DNA from: Streptomyces blattellae
GTDB lineage: Bacteria; Actinomycetota; Actinomycetes; Streptomycetales; Streptomycetaceae
Direction: 5' to 3'
Length of the DNA: 64,000 nt
Assembly (NCBI RefSeq): GCF_009709555.1
Contig: NZ_WJBG01000161.1
Span: 1-64,000 of the forward strand
Made by a program: the position numbers and the translations under genes. A model generated the notes under the pieces. It was not told the DNA's origin and made no database searches. It was given only the letters and a program-made list of their open reading frames with translations. This document shows positions 10,387-19,206 of this stretch, one piece after another (the first letter of the stretch is position 1; every line of letters starts with the position of its first letter).

Positions 10387-11052
10387 TCAGCTCGTCGTCT
10401 GGCCGTCCTCCAGCGTCGCCACCGCGGCCTTGGCGGCCGTGATGGCGCCCTTGTTGATCTCGTCCGTGCTGGGCGCCTTCTTCGACTCGAAGTCGCTGCC
10501 GTTGTAGGTGACGACCACCAGTGCGTTGGACGAGCGGACCACCACCGTGCCCTCGCGGGTCTCCTGCTTGTCCTCGGTGGTGAGGTTCACCACCGAGTAG
10601 CCCGCATCGCCCAGGCCGGGGACATCGCCGCCGCCGCTGTCGTCGGCGAGACGCTGCCGGTACGACTTCTGCGCCGCCGCCTCCGAGTCCATCACCTCGA
10701 AGGACACGTCGAGCCAGCGGTAGTCGTACTCCTTGAGCGCGTTCCAGGAGCAGGTGCGGCGCACCTTCGAGTCCGTGGACGCGATCTCCTTGCCGGCCGT
10801 CTTGGCGCCGGGGACCAGCGACTTGATCGTCTTCTCGGGCACGCTCGTGCACGGGGTGGGAGCGGCGTCGTACGCCTTCGACACCGCCGCGGTGGCGGGT
10901 GCGGTGGGCGACGGGGAGCCGTTGTCCTGGCCGGCCTTGTTCTCGGCGGCCGGCGTCGAGGGGCCGGACGACAGGGCCCAGCCCGATACGGCGAGCACGG
11001 CGACCGGAGCCAGGCGTGCGGAGAGGGCGAGCGGCAGGGGTAGCGAACGCAC
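10387..11052 (-). CDS. Secreted or membrane-anchored hypothetical protein
   Basis: A 221-residue protein starting at a GTG with GAGAAG upstream. The N-terminus has a basic residue, a hydrophobic segment (about residues 5-25) and then a Ser/Pro/Thr/Ala-rich linker, typical of an exported Streptomyces protein; there is no clear lipobox cysteine. The mature part contains two cysteines (PTPCTSV, RRTCSWN) likely forming a disulphide and resembles the DUF3558-type exported domain in layout. An upstream ATG at 11094 is less likely because it would bury the signal sequence. Function unknown. Its 3' end converges with the NCS1 permease 26 bp away. Confidence 0.7.
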   Translation of the reverse strand: MRSLPLPLALSARLAPVAVLAVSGWALSSGPSTPAAENKAGQDNGSPSPTAPATAAVSKAYDAAPTPCTSVPEKTIKSLVPGAKTAGKEIASTDSKVRRTCSWNALKEYDYRWLDVSFEVMDSEAAAQKSYRQRLADDSGGGDVPGLGDAGYSVVNLTTEDKQETREGTVVVRSSNALVVVTYNGSDFESKKAPSTDEINKGAITAAKAAVATLEDGQTTS

Positions 11053-11245
11053 GGCGCACTTCTCGTGTGGGGGTGGTGCGGACGGGGTCCGCACTGCGGA
11101 CGGGACGCCAGTGTCACACGACTCTCTGTGGGTTTAAAGCGCAACTTCGCTCTGTGCCTGTGTGGTGACTGTGGCTGGCGAGGTTGGGGCAACTATGGGT
11201 GTTTTGCCGCGCTTTGGTCGCCGTGCCCCGGCTGGTCGCCGGTCA

Positions 11246-11290
11246 CTGCCGCTGCCGCTGCCGCTGCCGCTGCCGCTGCCGCCTCTGCCG
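11246..11290. repeat. Hexanucleotide microsatellite directly after the GH5 stop codon
   Basis: CTGCCG (GGCAGC on the coding strand of the neighbouring GH5 gene) is repeated six times at 11246-11281, with degenerate copies to 11290. Read one frame away from the GH5 gene it encodes a Gly-Ser linker-like stretch. The rest of the gap 11053-11290 shows no gene. Confidence 0.85.
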
Positions 11291-12310
11291 CTACCGCCTC
11301 CAGGCCCAGTGCAGGCGATCCAGCCCGCTCTGGTTGTTGACCTTCAGGCTGAGGTCGGTGCCCGTGCCCTGGAGCGTGGTGAGGGAGTAGGTGTCTCCGT
11401 TGCGCAGGCCGGGCCAGTAGACCGAGCCCAGGCCCATGTCGCGGATGGTGTCCGTCGCGGCCTGGATGTAGGCGACCTCGTTGGAGCCGTTGACCGGGCC
11501 GTTGTAGTCCAGGCCGGTGGTCATGGAAGCGCCGAACTCGTCGAGCACGGTGCGTGCGGCGCAGTCGCCGATGCGCTCCTCGAAGTCCGCTTTCCACTGG
11601 TCGACGCTGGTCCAGTCGGTGTGCCAGAAGCCGTAGTTGTGCAGGGCGATCCGGGTGCCGTCGAGCCGGCTGTCGGCGCACACGGGCTTGACGTCCTCGC
11701 TGTACTTGATGCCTCCGATGAGGATCCGGTCGCGCGGCACGAAGCGGTGGGTGGTCACCCAGCGGGCGGCGATGTCGCGCCACTCCTGGGAGGTGTAGCC
11801 GAACGGCTCGTTCATCGGCTCGAAGTGCACCTTGGAGTTGCGTGCGTAGGCGGAGGTGATCCGCGTCCACATCCGGTCGTAGGCGGCCTGGTCGTCGATC
11901 TTGCCGTCCTTGGCGTCGTCGCCCTCCCAGTAGCCCAGGATGACCTTGAACCCCTTGTCGGTGGCGGCGTCGATCGCTCCCCTGTAGGACTTCCAGAAGG
12001 GGCCGTTGACGGAGGAGGGGTTGACCGGGAGCCGGACGGTGTTGGCGCCCAGCCCGGCGAATCCGCGGATGATCGCCTTGGACTTGGCGTAGGTGGTGGC
12101 GTAGCTGTCGGAGGTGGACAGGCCCGAGGGCACGACCGCGTCATCGGCGTAGTTGTCGCGCGGGTCGGCCCAGTTGACCCCGCGGAAGTCGCTGACCGGA
12201 GGCACCGCCCTGTGGGCGGACGCGGGGGAGGCGAGTGCCCCGCCGAATGCCGTGACGCAGGCCAGCAACGCACCGAGGCAAGCTGTCCGGCGATGGTTCT
12301 TTCGTGGCAC
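11291..12310 (-). CDS. Secreted glycoside hydrolase family 5 (cellulase-like)
   Basis: A 339-residue exported glycosidase. The GTG start has an AAGGGGA Shine-Dalgarno; residues 1-32 form a signal peptide (PRKNHRR, hydrophobic core, cleavage near SPASA-HR). The (beta/alpha)8 clan-A pattern is clear: FRGVNWADP at the start, acid/base E168 in FEPMNEPFG, and nucleophile E258 in TVLDEFGAS. Such enzymes cleave beta-1,4-glucans or mannans; substrate cannot be assigned. No carbohydrate-binding module follows: the frame stops immediately before a Gly-Ser-coding microsatellite. A good promoter lies upstream on the same strand. Confidence 0.87.
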   Translation of the reverse strand: MPRKNHRRTACLGALLACVTAFGGALASPASAHRAVPPVSDFRGVNWADPRDNYADDAVVPSGLSTSDSYATTYAKSKAIIRGFAGLGANTVRLPVNPSSVNGPFWKSYRGAIDAATDKGFKVILGYWEGDDAKDGKIDDQAAYDRMWTRITSAYARNSKVHFEPMNEPFGYTSQEWRDIAARWVTTHRFVPRDRILIGGIKYSEDVKPVCADSRLDGTRIALHNYGFWHTDWTSVDQWKADFEERIGDCAARTVLDEFGASMTTGLDYNGPVNGSNEVAYIQAATDTIRDMGLGSVYWPGLRNGDTYSLTTLQGTGTDLSLKVNNQSGLDRLHWAWRR

Positions 12311-12380
12311 GACATCCCCTTCTGAGCAGCTGCGTTCGCGACAACTCGCGGACACAGACCGGCGGTTCGATGGCTTCCGC

Positions 12381-12410
12381 AAACTAGAAGATGATCTGAA
12401 CAGGGGTCAA
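12381..12410 (-). promoter_or_regulatory. Putative promoter of the GH5 gene
   Basis: On the minus strand TTGACC (12410-12405) and TAGTTT (12386-12381) are 18 bp apart, a good match to the vegetative Streptomyces promoter pattern. Transcription would begin near 12374, leaving a leader of about 65 nt. The divergent gamma-glutamyltransferase gene starts at 12531. Confidence 0.5.
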
Positions 12411-12530
12411 CACATCTGCACATAAAGTTTCATGAGGCCTCGGCCCGTCAGGGAGTCCGAACCCGCTCGGACGGAAGGCGATCGATAGCATGCTCGGTGA
12501 CGCGCGCGAACAGCGAGGTGAGAGGCCCAC

Positions 12531-14342
12531 ATGTTCACCACCCGCCCCACCCTCCAGGGCACCTTCGGCATGGTCTCCTCCACGCACTGGCTCGCCTCGC
12601 AGTCGGCGATGGCCGTGCTGGAGGACGGCGGCAACGCGTACGACGCGGCTGTCGCGGGTGCCTTCGTGCTGCATGTCGTCGAGCCGCATCTCAACGGGCC
12701 CGCCGGGGAGGTGCCGATCCTGCTCGCGCCCGCGGACGGTGAGGTGCGGGTGCTGTGCGGGCAGGGCGTCGCCCCGGCAGGCGCGACGGTCGCGCACTAC
12801 CAGGGGCTCGGCCTGGACCTCGTACCCGGCACGGGACCCCTGGCCGCCGCGGTGCCCGGCGCGTTCGACGCCTGGCTGCTGCTGCTGCGCGACCACGGCA
12901 CCAAGTCCCTGGACGACGTCCTGAAGTACGCCATCGGGTACGCCGAACACGGGCACGCGCCCGTGGAGAACGTCGGCGCCACCGTCGAGACCGTACGGAA
13001 GCTGTTCGAGACGGAGTGGACCTCGTCGGCGGAGCTGTACCTGCCCGGCGGCAGGGCGCCCCGGCCCGGCGCACTGCTGCGCAATCCCGCTCTCGCGGCC
13101 ACCTGGAAGCGGCTGCTCGCCGAGGTCGCAGGCGCCGGGGACCGGGACGCGCGGATCGAGGCGGCGCGCGAGGTGTGGCGCTCCGGGTTCATCGCCGAGG
13201 CGCTGGTACGGCAGGCCGCGCGCCCCACGATGGACACCAGCGGCGAGCGGCACACCGGCACGCTCACGGCCGCCGACCTCGCCGGGTGGTCCGCGACGTA
13301 CGAGGCGCCGACGACGTACGACTGGAACGGCTGGACCGTGTGCAAGGCCGGCCCCTGGAGCCAAGGCCCGGTCCTGCTCCAGCAGTTGGCGCTGCTGCCG
13401 GACCAACTGCCGCCCTACGGATCCGCCGACTACGTCCATCTGCTCATCGAGGGCTGCAAGCTCGCCATGGCCGACCGGGAGGCCTGGTACGGCGACGCGG
13501 CCGACGTGCCGCTCGGCGAACTGCTGTCGGCGGACTACAACGCCGCCCGGCGCACGCTCGTCGGGGACAAGGCCTCGCACGAGCTGCGGCCCGGAAGTCC
13601 CGGCGGGCGCACGCCGCGACTGGCCGCGCACGCGTGCGTGACCGCCCCCGAGGTTCCGGGCTTCGACCCGATGGGCGCCGGTGAGCCGACCGTCCAGAAG
13701 CTCGCCGGCCTGCCCGACATCGCCTCCGACGGCCACACCCGCGGCGACACCTGCCACCTCGACGTCGTCGACCGCTGGGGAAACATGGTCGCCGCCACGC
13801 CCAGCGGCGGCTGGCTGCAGTCCAACCCCGTCGTGCCCGAACTGGGCTTCCCGCTCGGCACCCGGCTGCAGATGAGCTGGATCGAGGAGGGCCTGCCCAA
13901 CTCACTCACCCCGGGGCGCCGGCCGCGCACCACCCTCACACCGTCGATCGCGCTGCGCGACGGGGTGCCGGTCATGGCGTTCGGCACGCCCGGCGGGGAC
14001 CAGCAGGACCAGTGGCAGCTGCACTTCTTCCTCGCGGTCGCCCTGCGCTCCCGGGTCCGCGGCGGCCTCGACCTCCAGGGCGCGATCGACGCCCCGAACT
14101 GGCACAACGACAGCTTCCCCAGCTCCTTCCACCCGCGCGGCATGCGCCCGGGCAGCGTCACCGTGGAGTCCCGGACCGACGCGGTGGCCGTCGAGGAGCT
14201 GCGGCGGCGCGGGCACGACGTGACCGTGGGTGAGCCGTGGTCGGAGGGGCGGCTGTGCGCGGTGGCACGGGACCCGGAGAGCGGAATTCTGTCGGCGGCG
14301 GCGAATCCGCGGGGGATGCAGGGGTATGCGGTGGGGCGCTGA
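12531..14342 (+). CDS. Gamma-glutamyltransferase-family protein
   Basis: A 603-residue Ntn-hydrolase homologous to gamma-glutamyltranspeptidase. The N-terminal part shows ASQSAMAVLEDGGNAYDAA and GPAGEVPILL; the autocatalytic Thr is probably T407 in RGDTCHLDVVDRWGN, followed by the GG motif region (TPGGDQQDQWQL). It lacks a signal peptide, so it is likely cytoplasmic, unlike classical exported GGT; it may be a GGT-like acylase or hydrolase acting on gamma-glutamyl amides. The ATG follows AGGTGAGAGG. The stop lies in a 17-bp tandem repeat. Confidence 0.85.
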   Translation: MFTTRPTLQGTFGMVSSTHWLASQSAMAVLEDGGNAYDAAVAGAFVLHVVEPHLNGPAGEVPILLAPADGEVRVLCGQGVAPAGATVAHYQGLGLDLVPGTGPLAAAVPGAFDAWLLLLRDHGTKSLDDVLKYAIGYAEHGHAPVENVGATVETVRKLFETEWTSSAELYLPGGRAPRPGALLRNPALAATWKRLLAEVAGAGDRDARIEAAREVWRSGFIAEALVRQAARPTMDTSGERHTGTLTAADLAGWSATYEAPTTYDWNGWTVCKAGPWSQGPVLLQQLALLPDQLPPYGSADYVHLLIEGCKLAMADREAWYGDAADVPLGELLSADYNAARRTLVGDKASHELRPGSPGGRTPRLAAHACVTAPEVPGFDPMGAGEPTVQKLAGLPDIASDGHTRGDTCHLDVVDRWGNMVAATPSGGWLQSNPVVPELGFPLGTRLQMSWIEEGLPNSLTPGRRPRTTLTPSIALRDGVPVMAFGTPGGDQQDQWQLHFFLAVALRSRVRGGLDLQGAIDAPNWHNDSFPSSFHPRGMRPGSVTVESRTDAVAVEELRRRGHDVTVGEPWSEGRLCAVARDPESGILSAAANPRGMQGYAVGR

Positions 14343-14380
14343 CGGCGGAGGTGGGGTGACGGCGGAGGTGGGGTGACGGC
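14341..14380. repeat. 17-bp tandem repeat at the ggt-like stop codon
   Basis: GACGGCGGAGGTGGGGT occurs twice (14341-14357, 14358-14374), followed by the first six bases of a third copy. The first copy begins within the TGA stop of the upstream gene. Confidence 0.88.
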
Positions 14381-14462
14381 TGACGAAGGGTGTTCATCCC
14401 GATTCCGCCCGCGGTACATGGGGCGGGTGGGGATTGTCAGTGGTCCGTGCTCTCATGGAGGC

Positions 14463-15320
14463 ATGATCGAGCACACCGAAACCATCGACGAGTTTCTCAC
14501 GCGTCACTCCGCCGACGTGGAAGACGCGGTCCGCACGGCGGCCGCCGCCGAGATCATGCCGCGCTTCCGCCGGCTGGCCGCGCACCAGGTCGACCAGAAG
14601 AGCGGCCCGCACGACCTGGTGACGGACGCCGACCGCAAGGCCGAGCAGTACCTCACCGAGGCACTCGGCAAGCTGCTGCCCGGCTCGGTGGTGGTCGGCG
14701 AGGAAGCGGTCCACGCCAACCCCGCGACGTACGAGGCGATCCAGGACGACGCCCCGGTCTGGATCGTGGACCCCGTCGACGGAACACGGCAGTTCGTGCG
14801 CGGCGAATCCGGCTTCTGCACCCTGGTCGCGCTCGCCCGGCACGGAGCGGTGCTCGCCTCCTGGACGTACGCGCCGGCCCGCGACCAGCTGGCGGTGGCC
14901 ATACGGGGTGGCGGCGCCTTCCTCGACGGTGAGCGGCTGCACGCGGGTCCGCCCGCTCCCGGCCGGGACCTCCGCGTCGCCACCTCCCACCCGGACTACA
15001 CGACGGACGAGCAGAAGCGGGCGCTGCTCAGCCTGTGGACGGACGGCGTCGCACCGCGCGCCTGCGGATCGGCGGGACTGGAGTATCTCGCCGTCGCCCG
15101 CGGCGAGTTGGACGCCACCGCCTTCTCCTGGGAGGCCGCCTGGGACCACGCCGCGGGCCTGCTGCTGGTCGAGGAGGCGGGCGGCGCCCACCGCACGCTC
15201 ACGGGGGAGCCGTTCCGCATCAAGGGCGGGAACGCACTGCCGTTCACCGCGGCGCGCGACGAGGCCACGGCTCGCCGTGTCGTGGAGCTGCTGTCCGAGC
15301 CGTACCCGTGGATCCGATGA
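14463..15320 (+). CDS. Inositol-monophosphatase-family phosphatase (possibly histidinol-phosphatase-like)
   Basis: A 285-residue Mg-dependent, lithium-sensitive-type phosphatase. Metal sites are visible: GEEAVH, WIVDPVDGTRQFV (DPxDGT signature) and the C-terminal WDHAAGLLLVEEAGG. In actinobacteria this group includes inositol-phosphate and histidinol-phosphate phosphatases; the sequence does not separate them. The start is uncertain: GGAGG lies only one base before the ATG at 14463, while an in-frame ATG at 14418 has no visible ribosome site. Confidence 0.83.
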   Translation: MIEHTETIDEFLTRHSADVEDAVRTAAAAEIMPRFRRLAAHQVDQKSGPHDLVTDADRKAEQYLTEALGKLLPGSVVVGEEAVHANPATYEAIQDDAPVWIVDPVDGTRQFVRGESGFCTLVALARHGAVLASWTYAPARDQLAVAIRGGGAFLDGERLHAGPPAPGRDLRVATSHPDYTTDEQKRALLSLWTDGVAPRACGSAGLEYLAVARGELDATAFSWEAAWDHAAGLLLVEEAGGAHRTLTGEPFRIKGGNALPFTAARDEATARRVVELLSEPYPWIR

Positions 15321-15460
15321 CGGCGGCGCCATGACCGGGCTCGGCTCCCGGCTCACGCTCCCGCAGCTCACGCTCCCCGCCCCACCGCGGCGCGAGGACT
15401 GTCCGTGCACCGGCATATCCTGATCCTTCAGTGGCCATCGGCTGACGAAGGAGTCCGAAG

Positions 15461-16875
15461 GTGCCGTCGATGCTCGATGCGGTCGTGGTGGGTGCGGGGC
15501 CGAACGGACTGACGGCCGCCGTGGAGCTGGCCCGGCGCGGCTTCTCCGTGGCCGTCTTCGAGGCCCGCGACACCGTGGGCGGGGGAGCCCGCACCGAGGA
15601 GCTGACCCTCCCCGGCTTCCGCCACGACCCGTGCTCCGCCGCGCACCCCCTCGCCGTCAACTCACCGGCGTTCCGTGCGATGCCCCTGGAGCGGCACGGC
15701 CTGGAGTGGCTGCACGCCGAGCTGCCCATGGCGCACCCCTTCACCGACGGCACCGCCGCCGTGCTGTCCCGGTCGGTCGCCGAGACGGCCGCGTCGTTCG
15801 GGCCCCGCGACGCGGGCACCTACCGCAGGCTGGTCGCGCCCTTCCTGCCCAGGTGGGACACGCTCGCCCGCGACTTCATGTCCCTGCCGCTCAGCTCGCT
15901 GCCCCGGGACCCGGTGACCCTCGCCCGCTTCGGCCTCGTCGGCCTGCCCCCGTCGACCTGGCTGACCCGCCGCTTCCGCGACGACCGCGCCAGGACCCTG
16001 TTCGCCGGACTCGTGGCCCACGTCATGGCCCCGCTGAACGGCATTCTGACCGGCGGCATCGGCCTGGTCTTCGCCCTGGCGGCGCACGCCCGCGGCTGGC
16101 CGGTCGCCCGTGGCGGCTCCCAGTCGATCTCCGACGCGCTCGCCTCGTATCTGAAGGACCTCGGCGGCACCGTCCACACCGACTACGAGGTCAGGCGCCT
16201 CGACGACCTGCCGCCCGCCCGTGCCTACGTCTTCGACACCTCACCCACCGCCCTGGCCCGCATCGCCGACCTCGGGCAGTACTACGCGGGCTTTCGCTAC
16301 GGCCCCGGAGTCTTCAAGGTCGACTACGCGCTGGACGGCCCGGTGCCGTGGACCGCGCGGGAGGCCCGGGTCGCCGGGACGGTGCAGATCGGCGCGGACA
16401 GCGCGGAGATCGGTGCCGCATTGCGTGCCGTGTCCCGGGAGGGCCGGGCACCCGACAGACCGTTCATGATCACGGTGCAGCCCAGTGTCGTCGACCCCAC
16501 CCGGGCCCCGGCCGGGAAGCAGGTCTTCTGGGCGTACGGCCATGTGCCGAGCGGCTGGAGCGGCGACCTCACCGACGTTATCGAGCGCCAGCTGGAGCGC
16601 TTCGCACCGGGATTCCGCGACCTGGTCCTCGCCCGCGCGACCGCGGGCCCGCCCGAGCTGGCCGCCCGCAACGCCAACTACGTCGGCGGCGACATCGCCT
16701 CCGGCGCCGTCTCCGGACTCCAGACCCTGCTGCGGCCCAAGCTGTCCCTGTTCCCGTACAGCACCCCGCACCCGGCCGTCTTCATCTGCTCCTCCGCCAC
16801 CCCGCCCGGCCCCGGAGTGCACGGCATGTCGGGGCACAACGCGGCGAAGGCCGTCTGGAGAAGGCTGAGGCAGAC

Positions 16876-16879
<4 letters not shown>
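15461..16879 (+). CDS. FAD-dependent oxidoreductase of the phytoene-desaturase type
   Basis: A 472-residue flavoprotein with an N-terminal Rossmann dinucleotide-binding motif (VVVGAGPNGLTAAV) and the FEARDTVGGGARTEE continuation characteristic of carotenoid-desaturase/retinol-saturase-like NAD(P)/FAD oxidoreductases. The C-terminus ends with the usual HGMSGHNAA flavin segment. GTG start with AAGGAG seven bases upstream. No carotenoid synthase gene is nearby, so a role in carotenoid synthesis is not supported. Its stop overlaps the ATG of the macrodomain gene (ATGA), indicating coexpression. Confidence 0.85.
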
Positions 16880-17385
<506 letters not shown>

Positions 17386-17411
17386 CCGAACCGTGAGTCG
17401 GTTCCCTGGTT

Positions 17412-17624
17412 TCACCGCTTCCGTCGGTACGGATCGGCGTACGGCTCCACGGACTGGCGGACCTCTTCGCGGACTCGATCCATGAGTGGGCCGGGCGCGT
17501 AGTAGCGGGCGCGGCTCTTGCCGTCGAGATCGCCTTCGTCGAGCCAGTCGATGAACTCTCGCATCAGCGCGGGGACGTCCCCGTGGTCAGGTGCGGTGAA
17601 GGCGGGGATTGGGGGATCGTCAGG
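17412..17624 (-). pseudogene. Probable remnant of a Fic-family gene
   Basis: On the minus strand a frame ending at the TGA of 17414-17412 encodes FTAPDHGDVPALMREFIDWL then GDLDG and a C-terminal MDRVREEVRQSVEPYADPY. The first block resembles, from memory, the region just before the HPFxDGNGR core of Streptomyces Fic proteins. That core is absent, so an internal deletion seems likely. A second frame upstream (about 17650-17780) encodes ALDEIESMRRALRHML, which may be its N-terminal part after a frameshift. Assignment is tentative. Confidence 0.4.
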
Positions 17625-17807
17625 ACTGGTGACATTAGACGGAGCCGTCGCGCCAGCGGCCGGGACGGAGGGGTGGCCCGGAGCATGTGGCGCAGGGCGC
17701 GGCGCATGCTCTCGATCTCGTCGAGGGCCCGCCGGTCATCGGCGTCCAGGGAGGGGGCAATCAGAACACCCGGATCCGGTGGCTGTGCCGGCCATGCCGA
17801 GGCCTGT

Positions 17808-17827
17808 ATATGCCGGAGGTAGCATAT
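17808..17827 (+). promoter_or_regulatory. Inverted repeat flanking the antitoxin ribosome-binding site
   Basis: ATATGC (17808-17813) and GCATAT (17822-17827) form an inverted repeat around CGGAGGTA, which contains the GGAGG site for the antitoxin ATG at 17826. This is a plausible autoregulatory operator for the antitoxin (ribbon-helix-helix type) or an RNA hairpin hiding the ribosome site. Confidence 0.5.
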
Positions 17828-18071
17828 GTTCATGACGATGAAGCGGACGATGGTGTACGCCGACGCCGAGGACATGGCGACGATCAAGGCCGCGGCGGCC
17901 CGTGAGGGCATAAGTGAGGCCGAGATCATCCGAGAGGCGCTGCACCTTGCCGCGCTGCGCTACCGGCGCCGGGAGAAGCCGCTCGGGCTGCGCCGCTTCG
18001 ACAGCGGGGATCCGGCACTCGCCGATCGGGCCGACACGATCGTGCGGGAGTCGATGGGGGCCGAGGATTGA
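17826..18071 (+). CDS. vapB: VapB-like antitoxin
   Basis: An 81-residue protein whose N-terminal ~45 residues (KRTMVYADAEDMATIKAAAA, then GISEAEIIREALHLA) fit a ribbon-helix-helix DNA-binding fold; the C-terminal basic/acidic tail would cover the toxin. GGAGG precedes the ATG at 17826 by six bases; in-frame ATGs at 17832 and 17838 are alternatives. The stop overlaps the toxin start (TTGA), the classic translational coupling of toxin-antitoxin pairs. Confidence 0.8.
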   Translation: MFMTMKRTMVYADAEDMATIKAAAAREGISEAEIIREALHLAALRYRRREKPLGLRRFDSGDPALADRADTIVRESMGAED

Positions 18072-18502
18072 TCGTCATCGCGGACACCTCCGGGACCCTC
18101 GCCGCCTTCGACACCGCACATCCACTCAGCGACGCCGCCTACTCCGTCCTGGAGACCGCCGGACTGATCGTCTTCTCGCCCCTGGTGCTGGCGGAACTCG
18201 ATCACGTGGGGCGACGGGAGCTGGGCGTCGTCCGCACCCGGCAGATGCTGGAGGACATCGTGGGCGCCGCGGCACGCGGCGACTTCGCGATCGCCTCGGC
18301 CGGCGCCGAGGTACTGCAGAGGGCACAGCAGGTTCAGGAACGGTACGCGAGCTTGGAGCTGGACCTGGCGGACGCGGTCAACGTTGCCCTGGCCGAGGAG
18401 TACGAGACGGACGTGGTCCTTACGCTGGACCGGCGTGACTTCCGCGCCGTGCTGCCTTTGACCGGGCACAAGGCGTTCCGAGTGCTGCCCGACGACCTTT
18501 AG
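18068..18502 (+). CDS. vapC: PIN-domain toxin, VapC-like
   Basis: A 144-residue PIN-domain ribonuclease. Acidic active-site residues are visible: D6 (VIADTSG), E43 (VLAELDHV), D99/D102 (LDLADAVNVALA) and D121/D124 (LTLDRRDF). VapC toxins cut tRNA or rRNA when the antitoxin is lost. It uses a TTG start overlapping the antitoxin stop, which would keep its translation below that of the antitoxin. Both genes are intact although their neighbours are broken. Confidence 0.83.
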   Translation: MIVIADTSGTLAAFDTAHPLSDAAYSVLETAGLIVFSPLVLAELDHVGRRELGVVRTRQMLEDIVGAAARGDFAIASAGAEVLQRAQQVQERYASLELDLADAVNVALAEEYETDVVLTLDRRDFRAVLPLTGHKAFRVLPDDL

Positions 18503-18569
18503 CCGGCCGGACGGGGGCCCGCACTGATGTGCTTTCGGGCTCCGCGTCGCTGTCCGGCGCCCGCGCCGG

Positions 18570-18855
18570 TCCGCAGTGGTGATGCCCGAGGGCCGTACCC
18601 TGCCGAGTTCCTGCACGACCTCGTCGAAGGACGACGATGTGCCCGACAGGTAGCCTACGGCGGTGGCCTCGGGCGGGACCAGCGCGTCCCCGGCGGATCC
18701 GTGATCTCTTTGACCCCGTTGGCACTTTCCGTCTTCATCGTCTCGAAGAGCTCCGTGGCCTCACACATCTGATCGGCCCACTTCACCAGCGCGCGGTCCG
18801 GCCCAGCGGACTTCGACGCCGACTTCGAGGCACTCTCTTCCGCTGGGGTGGTGGT
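18570..18855 (-). pseudogene. Frameshifted fragment of a secreted/lipoprotein-like gene
   Basis: The minus strand encodes TTTPAEESASKSASKSAG, then VKWADQMCEATELFETMK and GVKEITDPPG; the sequence continues coherently only in another frame (DALVPPEATAVGYLSG, SSSFDEVVQELGRVRP). A frameshift near 18690 and loss of the rest explain this. The family looks like an exported actinobacterial protein of unknown role. Confidence 0.45.
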
Positions 18856-18927
18856 CACGAAGGGGCTCGGGCGGGCCTGGAGTGGTCTCTTCACCGGCCG
18901 TGCAGCCAGATCCGCAGCGGACCGACA

Positions 18928-19023
18928 CTCGCCCGCCAAGCCGTGTGACCGGCTCATCGCCGCGCACCACTCGGCGTTGTTGCGGGCGGAGGCCCGGACC
19001 AGGAACTGCTTCGGAGCCGTCAC
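18928..19023 (-). pseudogene. N-terminal fragment of a GNAT-like acetyltransferase gene
   Basis: About 32 residues beginning at a GTG (FLVRASARNNAEWCAAMSRS) resemble, from memory, the start of Streptomyces GNAT N-acetyltransferases (NNAEWC-type). The frame then runs into the unrelated lipoprotein-like fragment, so the gene is truncated. The interval up to 19206 shows no gene; it has a short direct repeat TTTCCACTCAC. Confidence 0.4.
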
Positions 19024-19206
19024 GTATGCGGATCATGACGTGCTCGGCCCGACCCGTCGAGCGGTTTTCCACTCACTGAGCCACTGAGCCCTTTCCACTC
19101 ACGTTGAGGGTGCGTGACGGAGAAGACGGCGGTGCTTCCTCCCATACGGTTGCCCGACTGCTCACGCGCCCGCCCGCAGGACACGTCCACCGCTCCCCGC
19201 GGAGCG

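Noticed and set aside
11193..11870. Frame with a poly-Ala C-terminus overlapping the GH5 gene
   Set aside because: It is a frame-shifted reading of the GH5 gene and of the GGCAGC microsatellite.
17412..19206. Integrated element or prophage
   Set aside because: No integrase, att-like direct repeats, tRNA target or replication gene; remnants and a toxin-antitoxin pair are better explained by local decay.
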